Source of the DNA: Pseudomonadota bacterium
GTDB taxonomy: Bacteria > Desulfobacterota > Desulfarculia > Desulfarculales > Desulfarculaceae
Assembly: GCA_018902755.1 (NCBI GenBank)
Contig: JAHIQI010000057.1
Span: 1-17,952 of the forward strand
Direction of reading: 5' to 3'
Length of the DNA stretch: 17,952 nt
Made by a program: the position numbers and the translations under genes
Notes under the pieces: model-generated
What the model was told of the DNA's origin: nothing
Database searches by the model: none
What the model saw: only the letters and a program-made list of their open reading frames with translations
Shown: one piece after another, positions 7,097 to 13,619 of the stretch
Position numbering within the stretch: position 1 is the stretch's first letter
How the letters are laid out: the number at the start of each line of letters is the position of its first letter

Positions 7097-7543
7097 ATGA
7101 AACGTATGTTTTTCGCGGCGTCAATGTTGGCGGCCCTGGTTTTGGCCCTATCCCTGCCCGTGGGTGCCAAGCCTCCCGGCGGCGTGCCGCCGGGCCAGGC
7201 CAAAAAAGGCGGCGACAACGGCGACGTCAGCGTCGGCGTGAGCGTGGGCGGGGTCACGGTGACCAACCAGAGCCAAGGCAAGGGCGGCCCGCCCCCCTGG
7301 GCCCCGGCCCACGGCTACCGGGCCAAGCACCAATACCGTTACTGGCCCCGGGCCCAGGTATACTTCGACACCGGGCGCGGGCTGTACTTCTATTACTCTG
7401 GGGGCTCCTGGCAGGCGGGGGCCCGGCTGCCTGGCGGCATCAGCATCTCGGGCAGCTACGTGAACCTGGACATGGACACGTCCAAGCCCTACAAGTGGCA
7501 CAAGGACGTGATCAAGAGCCACCCGCCGGTAACGATAAAATAA
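7097..7543 (+). CDS. Small secreted (periplasmic) protein, function unknown
   Basis: This encodes 148 residues. A typical signal peptide (MKRMFFAAS, hydrophobic core, LPVGA) should be cleaved after Ala24. The mature N-terminus is Pro/Gly/Lys-rich (KPPGGVPPGQAKKGG), followed by a short Gly/Val-rich stretch. The C-terminal half has a Tyr/Trp-rich pattern, YRYWPRAQVYFDTGRG, LYFYYSGGSW and LPGGISISGSYVNLDMD. I associate this pattern with small exported proteins of unknown function in many proteobacteria. The start at 7097 has AGGAG 6 nt upstream. It sits between two purine genes, 43 nt after the first and 60 nt before the second, with no obvious functional link to them. Confidence 0.8.
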   Translation: MKRMFFAASMLAALVLALSLPVGAKPPGGVPPGQAKKGGDNGDVSVGVSVGGVTVTNQSQGKGGPPPWAPAHGYRAKHQYRYWPRAQVYFDTGRGLYFYYSGGSWQAGARLPGGISISGSYVNLDMDTSKPYKWHKDVIKSHPPVTIK

Positions 7544-7603
7544 CCCAGGCCCGGCCAACCCCAACCGGGGGCGGTGGGGCCGCAAGACGAGGATAGAGGC
7601 GAG

Positions 7604-9376
7604 ATGAAGGTACTGGTCATCGGCAGCGGAGGGCGCGAGCACGCCCTGGTGTGGAAGCTGGCCCAGAGCCCCCAGGTGGAGGATCTCTACTGCGCTCCGG
7701 GCAATCCGGGCATGACCGGCGAGGCTGAGTGCGTGGATATCGCCTCCGACGACATCGCCGGGCTCAAGGCCTTTGCCCTGGAAAAGGGCATAGACCTCAC
7801 CGTGGTGGGCCCGGAGGCCCCCCTGGTGGCGGGCATAGCCGACGAGTTCGAGGCCGCCGGTCTGGCCGTGGCCGGGCCCAGCGCCTACGCCGCCCAGCTG
7901 GAGGGCTCCAAGGCCTTTGCCAAGGACGCCATGACCCGTTTCGGGGTGCCCACCGCCGGGTACAAGGTCTTCACCGACCCCGCCGAGGCCAAGGCCTACG
8001 TGCGCGCCGCCGACCGGCCCCTGGTCATCAAGGCCGACGGCCTGGCCGCGGGCAAGGGCGTCATCCTGTGCAAGGACGCCGCCGAGGCCGAGGATGCGGT
8101 GAAGCTGGTCATGGAAGACAAGGCCTTCGGCGACGCCGGGGACACCCTGGTGGCCGAGGAATGGCTCCTCGGCGAGGAGGCCAGCTTCCTGGTGTTCACC
8201 GACGGCAAGACCATCGTGACCATGCCTTCCTCCCAGGACCACAAGGCGGTCGGCGAGGGCGACACCGGCCCCAACACCGGCGGCATGGGGGCCTACTCCC
8301 CGGCCCCGGTGGTCACCCCGCCCATGGCCGAGAAGGTCATGGAGCAGGTGATCCGGCCCATGGTCCAGGGCATGGCCAAGGAGGGCCATCCCTTCAAGGG
8401 CATCCTCTACGCCGGGCTGATGATCGCCCCGGACGGCGAGCTGGGGGTGCTGGAGTTCAACGTGCGCTTCGGCGACCCCGAGGCCCAGCCTCTGCTGGTG
8501 CGCCTGGACTCCGATCTGGCCGACATTTTGCTCAAGCTGGCCCAGGGCAAGCTGGACCAGGCCGAGGTGAAGTGGTCGGAGCGGCCCAGCGTGTGCGTGG
8601 TGCTGGCCTCGGGCGGCTACCCCGGCAAGTACCAGACCGGCAAGCAGATCACCGGCCTGGAGAACGCGGCCACCTGCCGCGAGGTCACCGTTTTCCACGC
8701 CGGCACCAAGCTGGTGGACGGCAAACTGGTCACCTCCGGGGGCCGGGTGCTGGGGGTCACCGCCCTGGGGAGCAGCGTGGCCGAGGCCATCGAGCGGGCC
8801 TACGAGGCCTGCGACCTCATCCAGTGGGAAGGCAAGTACCTGCGCCGGGACATCGGCCACCGGGCCCTGGCCCGGGCCGTCTCGGGCGGCGCGTTGGTGG
8901 GGGTGCTCATGGGCTCGGCCAACGACAAGGACATCATGGCCGAGACCGGCAAGGCCCTGAGCGGCCTGGGGGTGCCCTATGAGATGCGGGTGATGAGCGC
9001 CCACCGCACCCCGGCCGAGGCCGCGGCCTACGCCTCCGGCGCGGCGGCGCGGGGCATCAAGGTGCTCATCGCCGGGGCGGGCATGGCCGCCCACCTGGCC
9101 GGGGCCCTGGCCGCCCAGAGCAACCTGCCGGTGATCGCGGTGCCCATCAACGCCAGCCCCCTGAACGGCCTGGACGCCCTGCTGGCCTCAGTGCAGATGC
9201 CTCCCGGCGTGCCCGTGGCCACGGTGGCCATCGGCAAGCCCGGCGCCTACAACGCGGGCATCCTGGCCGCCCAGATCATCGCCCTGGGCGACGAGGACCT
9301 GGCCGGGCGCTTGGCGCTCAGGCGAATCGAGATGGCGGAGAAGGTTAGAAAGGCCGACGCGGAACTGCAAGGGTAG
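7604..9376 (+). CDS. purDE: PurD-PurE fusion: GAR synthetase plus N5-CAIR mutase
   Basis: This is a 590-residue two-domain purine enzyme. Residues 1 to about 424 are PurD (phosphoribosylamine-glycine ligase, ATP-grasp): MKVLVIGSGGREHAL, VVGPEAPLVAGI, VIKADGLAAGKGV, QDHKAVGEGDTGPNTGGMG and LEFNVRFGDPE. From about residue 430 it is PurE: VLMGSANDKDIM, MSAHRTPAEA (catalytic His), IAGAGMAAHLAGALAA, VQMPPGVPVATVAIGK. The GAG.AAHL and SAHRTP forms point to class I PurE, which isomerises N5-CAIR and needs PurK; no purK is seen in this window. The linker is only a few residues and no stop or frameshift separates the parts. The start at 7604 is preferred (GAGG 4 nt upstream, canonical PurD N-terminus). 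PurD and PurE catalyse non-consecutive steps. Confidence 0.95.
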   Translation: MKVLVIGSGGREHALVWKLAQSPQVEDLYCAPGNPGMTGEAECVDIASDDIAGLKAFALEKGIDLTVVGPEAPLVAGIADEFEAAGLAVAGPSAYAAQLEGSKAFAKDAMTRFGVPTAGYKVFTDPAEAKAYVRAADRPLVIKADGLAAGKGVILCKDAAEAEDAVKLVMEDKAFGDAGDTLVAEEWLLGEEASFLVFTDGKTIVTMPSSQDHKAVGEGDTGPNTGGMGAYSPAPVVTPPMAEKVMEQVIRPMVQGMAKEGHPFKGILYAGLMIAPDGELGVLEFNVRFGDPEAQPLLVRLDSDLADILLKLAQGKLDQAEVKWSERPSVCVVLASGGYPGKYQTGKQITGLENAATCREVTVFHAGTKLVDGKLVTSGGRVLGVTALGSSVAEAIERAYEACDLIQWEGKYLRRDIGHRALARAVSGGALVGVLMGSANDKDIMAETGKALSGLGVPYEMRVMSAHRTPAEAAAYASGAAARGIKVLIAGAGMAAHLAGALAAQSNLPVIAVPINASPLNGLDALLASVQMPPGVPVATVAIGKPGAYNAGILAAQIIALGDEDLAGRLALRRIEMAEKVRKADAELQG

Positions 9377-9377
9377 G

Positions 9378-9497
9378 CGGCTGCGCCAAACGGCGGGATG
9401 CTGCGTTGCCGCCTTCGCTCCAGCCTCGACGTAGCTTAAGCTACGCCTCCGGCTGTCGCTCGGCGGACGCCTTGCCTACCGCCGTCTGGCTGTGCCG
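9378..9497 (+). repeat. 120-bp palindromic intergenic repeat, copy 4
   Basis: The element begins on the second base after the purDE stop codon. Left arm CGGCTGCGCCAA (9378-9389), right arm CTGGCTGTGCCG (9486-9497). The centre is the perfect palindrome GTAGCTTAAGCTAC inside GCCTCGAC...GCCTCCGGC. It has the same orientation as the other copies. Confidence 0.87.
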
Positions 9498-9525
9498 CTG
9501 AGGGGAGCGTTCCGGTAACGATCCA

Positions 9526-9567
9526 AGCAATAGCGTAGGTTGGGTAAAGCGAAGCGAAGCCCAGCAA
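9526..9567. repeat. GTAGGTTGGG...CCCAGC dispersed repeat, copy 2
   Basis: Near-identical to 1902-1943, sharing AGCAATAGCGTAGGTTGGGT and AGCGAAGCGAA. It again follows a copy of the 120-bp palindrome, here by 28 nt. Confidence 0.75.
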
Positions 9568-9588
9568 ATCCATAGATGAGCCAATAAC

Positions 9589-9627
9589 GGCCAGTCCCCC
9601 TTGTGCGGGGGCTGGCCGTGTCGTTTT
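9589..9627 (+). terminator. Terminator hairpin downstream of purDE
   Basis: GGCCAGTCCCCC (9589-9600) pairs with GGGGGCTGGCC (9607-9617), with one bulged base and a TTGTGC loop. It is followed by GTGTCGTTTT. The T-tract is short. It probably ends the purine transcript after read-through of the repeats. Confidence 0.65.
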
Positions 9628-9641
9628 GCGCGGTGGGCGGG

Positions 9642-9932
9642 CTAGCTGCCCATGCTCTTCCAGATAATCCAGATCACGATGATGGCCAGCACATGGGTGA
9701 TGGTGGGGAACACCCCCCAAACGTGCCACAGGTGCTGGTCGCTCTTGTTACCCTCGCGGGCATGGCTGCGTGGTGACAAAGCAAAGAAGATGGGCGCGAA
9801 GATGCCTGCCATCAGGCTGATGCAGATGCCCCGGCTGAAATAGTCGCCCTTGCTCCTGGCCAGCATGCCCCCCAAAACGCAAGAAACCACCAAGTATGAA
9901 GTCCCGGCAATGTAGGCAACCGAATTAGTCAT
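9642..9932 (-). CDS. Small three-helix membrane protein, function unknown
   Basis: This encodes 96 residues with three hydrophobic helices (about 6-24, 34-52 and 70-92). A charged loop, PRSHAREGNKSDQH, separates the last two. The start at 9932 is supported by GGAGGG 4-5 nt upstream; the longer open frame upstream of it lacks a ribosome site and membrane character. A His/Trp-rich patch (HLWHVWGVFPTITH) precedes the last helix. I do not recognise a family. It is transcribed convergently with purDE and divergently from the RRM protein, so it is probably monocistronic. Confidence 0.75.
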   Translation of the reverse strand: MTNSVAYIAGTSYLVVSCVLGGMLARSKGDYFSRGICISLMAGIFAPIFFALSPRSHAREGNKSDQHLWHVWGVFPTITHVLAIIVIWIIWKSMGS

Positions 9933-10200
9933 GATTCCCTCCCGGACCGGCGGCGGCGCGCCGGTCAGATTTGAAACCTGGTCACCGTGAGGAGAATTAT
10001 AGCAAACCTCCGGGGTAGGGTTGAAGCCCTGTTTGGGGTAGGGATAAATAATGAGGTCGACCATAGTGCTGGTTGACAACGCCCCATGATCTCAAGGAAA
10101 ATTTAATTAAATCAGGTTCGGGTCCCAGCCCGGAACTGCGATGCCGTCCGGATTCGAGCCCGGCGGCGCACAATGCCCCATGCTAAGGAGTTGCATAGAC

Positions 10201-10455
10201 ATGGCCAAGAAGATCTTTGTCGGTAACCTTCCCTTCTCCACCACCTCCGAGGAGTTGGAGGAGATTTTCGCCGCCTACGGCGAGGTGATCTCCGCCAACG
10301 TGGTTACCGACCGGGCCACCGGCAGGTCGCGGGGCTTCGGTTTCGTGGAGATGGAATCCGCCGGAGCCGAGGCGGCCATCGGCGCCCTCAACGGCAAGGA
10401 TATGGGCGGCCGCGCCTTGCGGGTGGACGAGGCCAAGGAACGCCCGCCCAGGTAA
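10201..10455 (+). CDS. RRM-domain RNA-binding protein
   Basis: This encodes 84 residues, essentially one RNA recognition motif. RNP2 is IFVGNL (5-10) and RNP1 is RGFGFVEM (44-51), with the usual aromatic residues for stacking on RNA bases. The C-terminus is short and basic (AKERPPR), as in the small glycine-poor RRM proteins of cyanobacteria and proteobacteria, some of which are cold- or stress-induced chaperones or regulators. The start at 10201 gives the standard MAKKIFVGNL beginning; an AAGGAG site lies 10-11 nt upstream. The long leader from about 10080 is AT-rich in part, but I find no convincing promoter there. It has its own strong terminator. Confidence 0.95.
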   Translation: MAKKIFVGNLPFSTTSEELEEIFAAYGEVISANVVTDRATGRSRGFGFVEMESAGAEAAIGALNGKDMGGRALRVDEAKERPPR

Positions 10456-10479
10456 CCGCTCGTCTCGCCTTTAACCAGG

Positions 10480-10510
10480 GCCCTCCGCTTCGGCGGAGGG
10501 CTTTTGCGTT
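10480..10510 (+). terminator. Intrinsic terminator of the RRM gene
   Basis: A perfect 9-bp stem GCCCTCCGC/GCGGAGGGC with a TTCG tetraloop (10480-10501) is followed by TTTTGCGTTT. Confidence 0.88.
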
Positions 10511-10567
10511 TGGGAGGCCGCGGGGCGTAACATGGGAGATGCGGGTTACTCTAAGGGGAGCAAGCTG

Positions 10568-11020
10568 ATGTGGAGTGAGTTCAAGAAGTTCGCCATGCGC
10601 GGCAACGTGGTGGACATGGCCGTGGGCATCATCATCGGCGCGGCCTTCGGCACCATCGTCAAGTCCCTGGTGGCCGACGTGATCATGCCCCCCATCGGGC
10701 TGATCCTGGGCAACGTGGATTTCTCCAGCCTGTTCGTGGTGCTCAAGGAGGGCGCCACCGCCGGGCCCTACCTTTCCCTGGAGGCGGCCACCAAGGCCGG
10801 GGCGGTGGTCATCGCCTATGGGGCCTTCATCAACACGGTCATCAGTTTCTTGATCGTGGCCTGGTGCGTGTTCCTGCTGGTAAAGGGCATGAACCGCATG
10901 CAGGCCAATAAGGAGGAGGCCCCGGCCGAGCCCACCACCAAGGAGTGCCCCTACTGCCTGTCCCAGGTGCCCATCAAGGCGGTCAAGTGCGCCTTTTGCA
11001 CCTCGGACTTGAAGGACTGA
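10568..11020 (+). CDS. mscL: Large-conductance mechanosensitive channel MscL with C-terminal zinc ribbon
   Basis: This forms a homopentameric inner-membrane channel that opens on hypo-osmotic shock. The N-terminus is typical: MWSEFKKFAMRGNVVDMAVG, IIIGAAFGTIVKSLVADVIM (TM1, about 16-44), then a periplasmic loop and TM2 (about 76-106, with GAFINTVISFLIVA). At 150 residues it is slightly long. After TM2, instead of only the usual amphipathic bundle helix, it ends with CPYC (127-130) and CAFC (141-144), a zinc-ribbon pattern known from a subset of MscL homologues. The start at 10568 has GGGGAG 7 nt upstream; an earlier in-frame ATG at 10532 has none. Confidence 0.95.
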   Translation: MWSEFKKFAMRGNVVDMAVGIIIGAAFGTIVKSLVADVIMPPIGLILGNVDFSSLFVVLKEGATAGPYLSLEAATKAGAVVIAYGAFINTVISFLIVAWCVFLLVKGMNRMQANKEEAPAEPTTKECPYCLSQVPIKAVKCAFCTSDLKD

Positions 11021-11028
11021 GAGGAAGG

Positions 11029-11058
11029 CGCGGCCCGGCCGTGTTAGGCTGGGCCGCG
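11029..11058 (+). other. GC-rich hairpin between mscL and the Sua5 gene
   Basis: CGCGGCCC (11029-11036) pairs with GGGCCGCG (11051-11058). No T-tract follows, so it is not a standard intrinsic terminator. It may limit read-through or protect the upstream mRNA end. Confidence 0.5.
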
Positions 11059-11083
11059 ACTGTAGACCTTTAGGAGGCAGCCC

Positions 11084-11692
11084 ATGTCGGCCCTGGTCCT
11101 GGCCCTGGACCCTGAACAACCCAGCCCGGTGTTTCTTACCTGGGCCGCCCAGGAGCTTCTTGACGGCGGCCTGGTGATCTATCCCACCGAGACGCTCTAC
11201 GGCATCGCGGCGGACGCAACCAACCCCGCCGCCTTGGAGCGCCTGGCCGCGCTCAAGGGCCGGGAGCCCGACAAGCCCTTCGGCCTCATCCTCAGCCGCT
11301 TTCAGGAGGCCGACGACCTGGCCCGGGAGATAAGCCCGGCGGCCCGGGAGCTCATGGCCCGCCACTGGCCCGGCCCCCTCACCCTGGTGCTGGAGGCCAA
11401 GGCCGGGCTGCACCCCAGCCTGGTGCACCGGGGCGGGGTGGCCATGCGCTGCTCGCCCCACCCGGTGGCCGCGGGCCTGGCCCTGGCCCTGGGCCGGGCC
11501 ATCACCGCCACCAGCGCCAACCTCAGCGGACAGACCGCCCCGGACAAGGCGGCAGACCTGGACCCGGCCCTGGTGGACGGCTGCGCGGTGCTCCTGGATG
11601 CGGGGCCCACCACCGGAGGACCGGCGAGCACGGTAGTTGACGCGAGAGTAGATCCACCGGTGGTGCTGCGGCAGGGGGCGATCGAGGTTTAG
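11084..11692 (+). CDS. L-threonylcarbamoyladenylate synthase (Sua5/YwlC/YrdC family)
   Basis: This makes threonylcarbamoyl-AMP from Thr, bicarbonate and ATP, the first step of the universal t6A37 tRNA modification. The 202 residues cover a YrdC domain: GGLVIYPTETLYGIAADA (28-45), the basic KGRE.DKPF motif (58-66, the K-x-R pair), HWPGPLTLVL, and ITATSANLSGQ (the SxN motif). There is no Sua5 C-terminal domain, so it is the short, YrdC-like form. AGGAGG lies 6 nt before the start at 11084. It may be read from its own promoter; the hairpin after mscL separates the two. A palindromic repeat begins 3 nt after its stop. Confidence 0.93.
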   Translation: MSALVLALDPEQPSPVFLTWAAQELLDGGLVIYPTETLYGIAADATNPAALERLAALKGREPDKPFGLILSRFQEADDLAREISPAARELMARHWPGPLTLVLEAKAGLHPSLVHRGGVAMRCSPHPVAAGLALALGRAITATSANLSGQTAPDKAADLDPALVDGCAVLLDAGPTTGGPASTVVDARVDPPVVLRQGAIEV

Positions 11693-11695
11693 CGG

Positions 11696-11816
11696 CGGCT
11701 GCGCCAGGCGGCGCTATGCTTCGTTGCGGGCGGCGCTCAAGCCTCGACGTAGTGAAGACTACGCCTCCGGCTTTTCGCTTACCGAACGCCTTGCCCTGCG
11801 ATGCCTGACTGTGCCG
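11696..11816 (+). repeat. 121-bp palindromic intergenic repeat, copy 5
   Basis: Left arm CGGCTGCGCCAG (11696-11707) and right arm CTGACTGTGCCG (11805-11816). The core is GCCTCGACGTAG-TGAAGA-CTACGCCTCCGGC; the six central bases differ from copy 4 while GTAG/CTAC pairing is kept. It begins 3 nt after the Sua5 stop codon. The rest of this 313-nt gap (to 12005) holds no gene, only the hairpin repeat at 11954. Confidence 0.86.
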
Positions 11817-11953
11817 CTGTCATGCGTGGGTTGGGGAGACAAGGCCAAACCGCCCGCCGGGGCGCGGGCCGTCCCGCCTGGGGGAAGGCGAAGATCACCA
11901 CGTCGCATCTCCCCAGAGATGCTCCTCCTGATGACGGCTATTACTGAATAAAT

Positions 11954-11980
11954 GAGGGCGGGGATAAGCCCCGCCCCTAC
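11954..11980 (-). repeat. CCCCGCCCCTAC hairpin repeat, intact copy; possible terminator of the minus-strand gene
   Basis: GGGCGGGG (11956-11963) pairs with CCCCGCCC (11969-11976). Read on the minus strand it lies about 25-50 nt after the stop of the lyase gene and is followed by TCATTTATT, so it may act as that gene's terminator. It shares GGATAA.CCCCGCCCCTAC with 1862-1890. Confidence 0.65.
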
Positions 11981-12005
11981 GCAGGCCCCCCAGATCAAGC
12001 CCCTC

Positions 12006-12887
12006 TCAGTCCTTCTCCTCGATGCCCTGGTAGTAGTGCCGCTCCAGGTCGCGGATCTCCTCCAGGCCCACCAGCCGGTTGAACTCCTCGAACTCCATGA
12101 GGCTGTCCTCCATGCCGGCCACGGTGCCTTCTTTGAGCAGGTGACCCAGCAGCTGGCGCACCGTCTTGGCGATGGCGTAGGTGCAGGCCGTGGCGTGGGC
12201 CACCATGGCGAAGCCCATGTCCTGTAGCTCGGCGGCGGTGAGCATGGGGGTCTTGCCGCCGGGGATCATGTTGGCCAGGGTGGGGGCCGGTACTTCCGCG
12301 GCGATGCGGCGCATCTGCTCCAGGTTTTCGGGCGCCTCCACGAAGATCATGTCCGCCCCCGCCTCTATGAAGCGATGGGTCCGCTCCAGGGCCGCCTCGA
12401 AGCCCTCCACCGCGATGGCGTCGGTGCGGGCCATGATCATGAAGTCCGGGTCCTGGCGGGCGTCCAGGGCGGCCTTCAGCTTGGCCACCATGTCCTCGGT
12501 GGGGATGATGCGCTTGCCGGACATGTGGCCGCAGCGCTTGGGCGAAACCTGGTCCTCCAGAAACAGCGCCGCCGCCCCGGCCTTTTCGTGCAAGCGCACC
12601 GTGCGCATCACGTTGACCACGTTGCCGTGGCCGGTGTCGCCGTCGGCCATCACCGGCAGGCCCGAGGCCTCGGCGATGCGCCCAGAGGCCTCGGCCATTT
12701 CCGTGACGGTAAGTAGGTTCACGTCCGGCTTGCCCAAGAGATGGGCGCTGTGGGAGTAGCCGCTCGAAACCAGCGCCTTGAAGCCCACCTGGCGGGCGAT
12801 GCGCGCGCACAGGGCGTCGGGCGCCACGGGCAAAACGAGTATTTCCGGGGCCAGGACCAGCTGTTTGAACCGGGTGGTGCTCTTCAT
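12006..12887 (-). CDS. Isocitrate lyase / PEP mutase superfamily enzyme (methylisocitrate or dimethylmalate lyase-like)
   Basis: This encodes 293 residues with a TIM-barrel lyase pattern. ADGDTGHGN (81-89) supplies the metal-binding Asp, LEDQVSPKRCGH (110-121) contains the family signature KRCGH with the catalytic Cys, and IMARTDAIAVEG (151-162) is conserved in PrpB-type enzymes. The length fits PrpB, 2,3-dimethylmalate lyase and related C-C lyases rather than true isocitrate lyase, which is longer. The substrate cannot be decided: no prpC, prpD or methylmalate genes are adjacent. AAGGAG lies 9 nt before the start. The cyclic-nucleotide-binding gene lies 39 nt upstream on the same strand, so they may be co-transcribed. 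Confidence 0.88.
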   Translation of the reverse strand: MKSTTRFKQLVLAPEILVLPVAPDALCARIARQVGFKALVSSGYSHSAHLLGKPDVNLLTVTEMAEASGRIAEASGLPVMADGDTGHGNVVNVMRTVRLHEKAGAAALFLEDQVSPKRCGHMSGKRIIPTEDMVAKLKAALDARQDPDFMIMARTDAIAVEGFEAALERTHRFIEAGADMIFVEAPENLEQMRRIAAEVPAPTLANMIPGGKTPMLTAAELQDMGFAMVAHATACTYAIAKTVRQLLGHLLKEGTVAGMEDSLMEFEEFNRLVGLEEIRDLERHYYQGIEEKD

Positions 12888-12926
12888 GTTGTGGTGCTCC
12901 TTGGCGCGGCTTGGTGGGTGGCGGTC

Positions 12927-13520
12927 CTACTCCGAGAGCTCGGGATATAGGCGTTTCTTGCACTTCGGGCAGATGCCGTGGGTGAAGTCGGCGTCGGAGT
13001 GCTCTTGCACGTACTGCTCCACCGCCACCCAGGAGCCGTCGGGCTGGCGGATGCTCTTGCAAGAGGCGCAGATGGGCACCAGGCCCCCCAGCACCTTGAG
13101 CAGGCGCTGCTCCATCTGCTGCATGCGGTGGCTCATCACCTGCAACAGTTCGATGGCGATGTAGGGGTGGCGCTCCATGGCCTGGCGCAGGTTGAAGTCC
13201 CTGAGGCTGAGCATGCGGGCCTGGCCCACGGCCCGCACGCTGGCGGTGCGCAGGGCGTCGCCCAACACGGCCATCTCCCCGAAGTAGGCCCCCGGCCCCA
13301 GGCGGCGCAGCAGGCGCTCACCGGGCTGACCCAGGCCCTTGATGATCTCCACCTCGCCCTCCAGGAGAACGAACAGGCGGCCGTCGCGCTCGCCCTCGTT
13401 GATGATCATCTCGCCGGGCTCGTACAAGAGCTCCTCGGCGGTTTCGCTGATGTTTTTTAGCTCGCGCTTGTTCATCTGCGCGAACAGGGGCACCTGGGCC
13501 AAAATATCGAGGTGGTCCAT
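12927..13520 (-). CDS. Cyclic-nucleotide-binding-domain protein with Cys-rich C-terminal module
   Basis: This encodes 197 residues. Residues 1 to about 120 form a CRP/FNR-type nucleotide-sensing beta-roll: LFAQMNKRELKNIS, the GEMIINEGERDGRLFVLLEGEVEI core and a phosphate-binding cassette, FGEMAVLGDALRTASVRA (80-97). A helix follows (to about 142), as in CRP, but there is no helix-turn-helix DNA-binding domain. Instead the protein ends with C151-x2-C154...HSDADFTHGICPKC (Cys184, Cys187) and LYPEL. I recognise this tail from the ends of many PAS/response-regulator signalling proteins (ICASCKxIR...FTHGICPxC). It is probably a signalling adaptor rather than a transcription factor. AGGAG lies 6 nt before the start. 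Confidence 0.9.
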   Translation of the reverse strand: MDHLDILAQVPLFAQMNKRELKNISETAEELLYEPGEMIINEGERDGRLFVLLEGEVEIIKGLGQPGERLLRRLGPGAYFGEMAVLGDALRTASVRAVGQARMLSLRDFNLRQAMERHPYIAIELLQVMSHRMQQMEQRLLKVLGGLVPICASCKSIRQPDGSWVAVEQYVQEHSDADFTHGICPKCKKRLYPELSE

Positions 13521-13547
13521 TACGTTCTCCTTGCTGGGGAGCCCCAG

Positions 13548-13589
13548 TCTATACCCAGGCCCCCACTGGGCTCAAGGCTTGGGTATAAT
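13548..13589. promoter_or_regulatory. Candidate divergent promoter pair with inverted repeat
   Basis: On the plus strand TATAAT (13584-13589) lies 31 nt before the SIMPL gene. On the minus strand TATAGA (13553-13548) lies 28 nt before the cNMP-domain gene. TATACCCA (13550-13557) and TGGGTATA (13580-13587) form an inverted repeat, so one dimeric regulator could cover both -10 regions. No clear -35 boxes are seen. Confidence 0.45.
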
Positions 13590-13619
13590 GAGAACAGAAC
13601 TTAACCCAAGGAGTGCAAC

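Noticed and set aside
7148..9094. A 648-codon open frame on the minus strand across the secreted-protein gene and purDE
   Set aside because: It is low-complexity Gly/His/Gln/Ala-rich and has no family motif. It mirrors the codon bias of the strongly supported plus-strand genes in this high-GC DNA.
8876..9376. Class II PurE (direct AIR carboxylase)
   Set aside because: The SAHRTP and GAG.AAHL motifs match class I, whereas class II enzymes that I know differ at these positions.
10388..11461. A 357-codon open frame on the minus strand across mscL and the Sua5 gene
   Set aside because: It is antisense to two well-recognised genes, has a Gly/His-rich composition and no recognisable domain.
1551..11816. 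CRISPR array
   Set aside because: The repeated palindromes are about 120 bp, imperfect, and separated mostly by kilobases and genes. There are no regular spacers and no cas genes.
11995..13062. A 355-codon open frame in another frame of the lyase region
   Set aside because: The composition is Arg/Gly/His/Pro-rich, it overlaps the clear lyase and cNMP genes, and there is no ribosome site.
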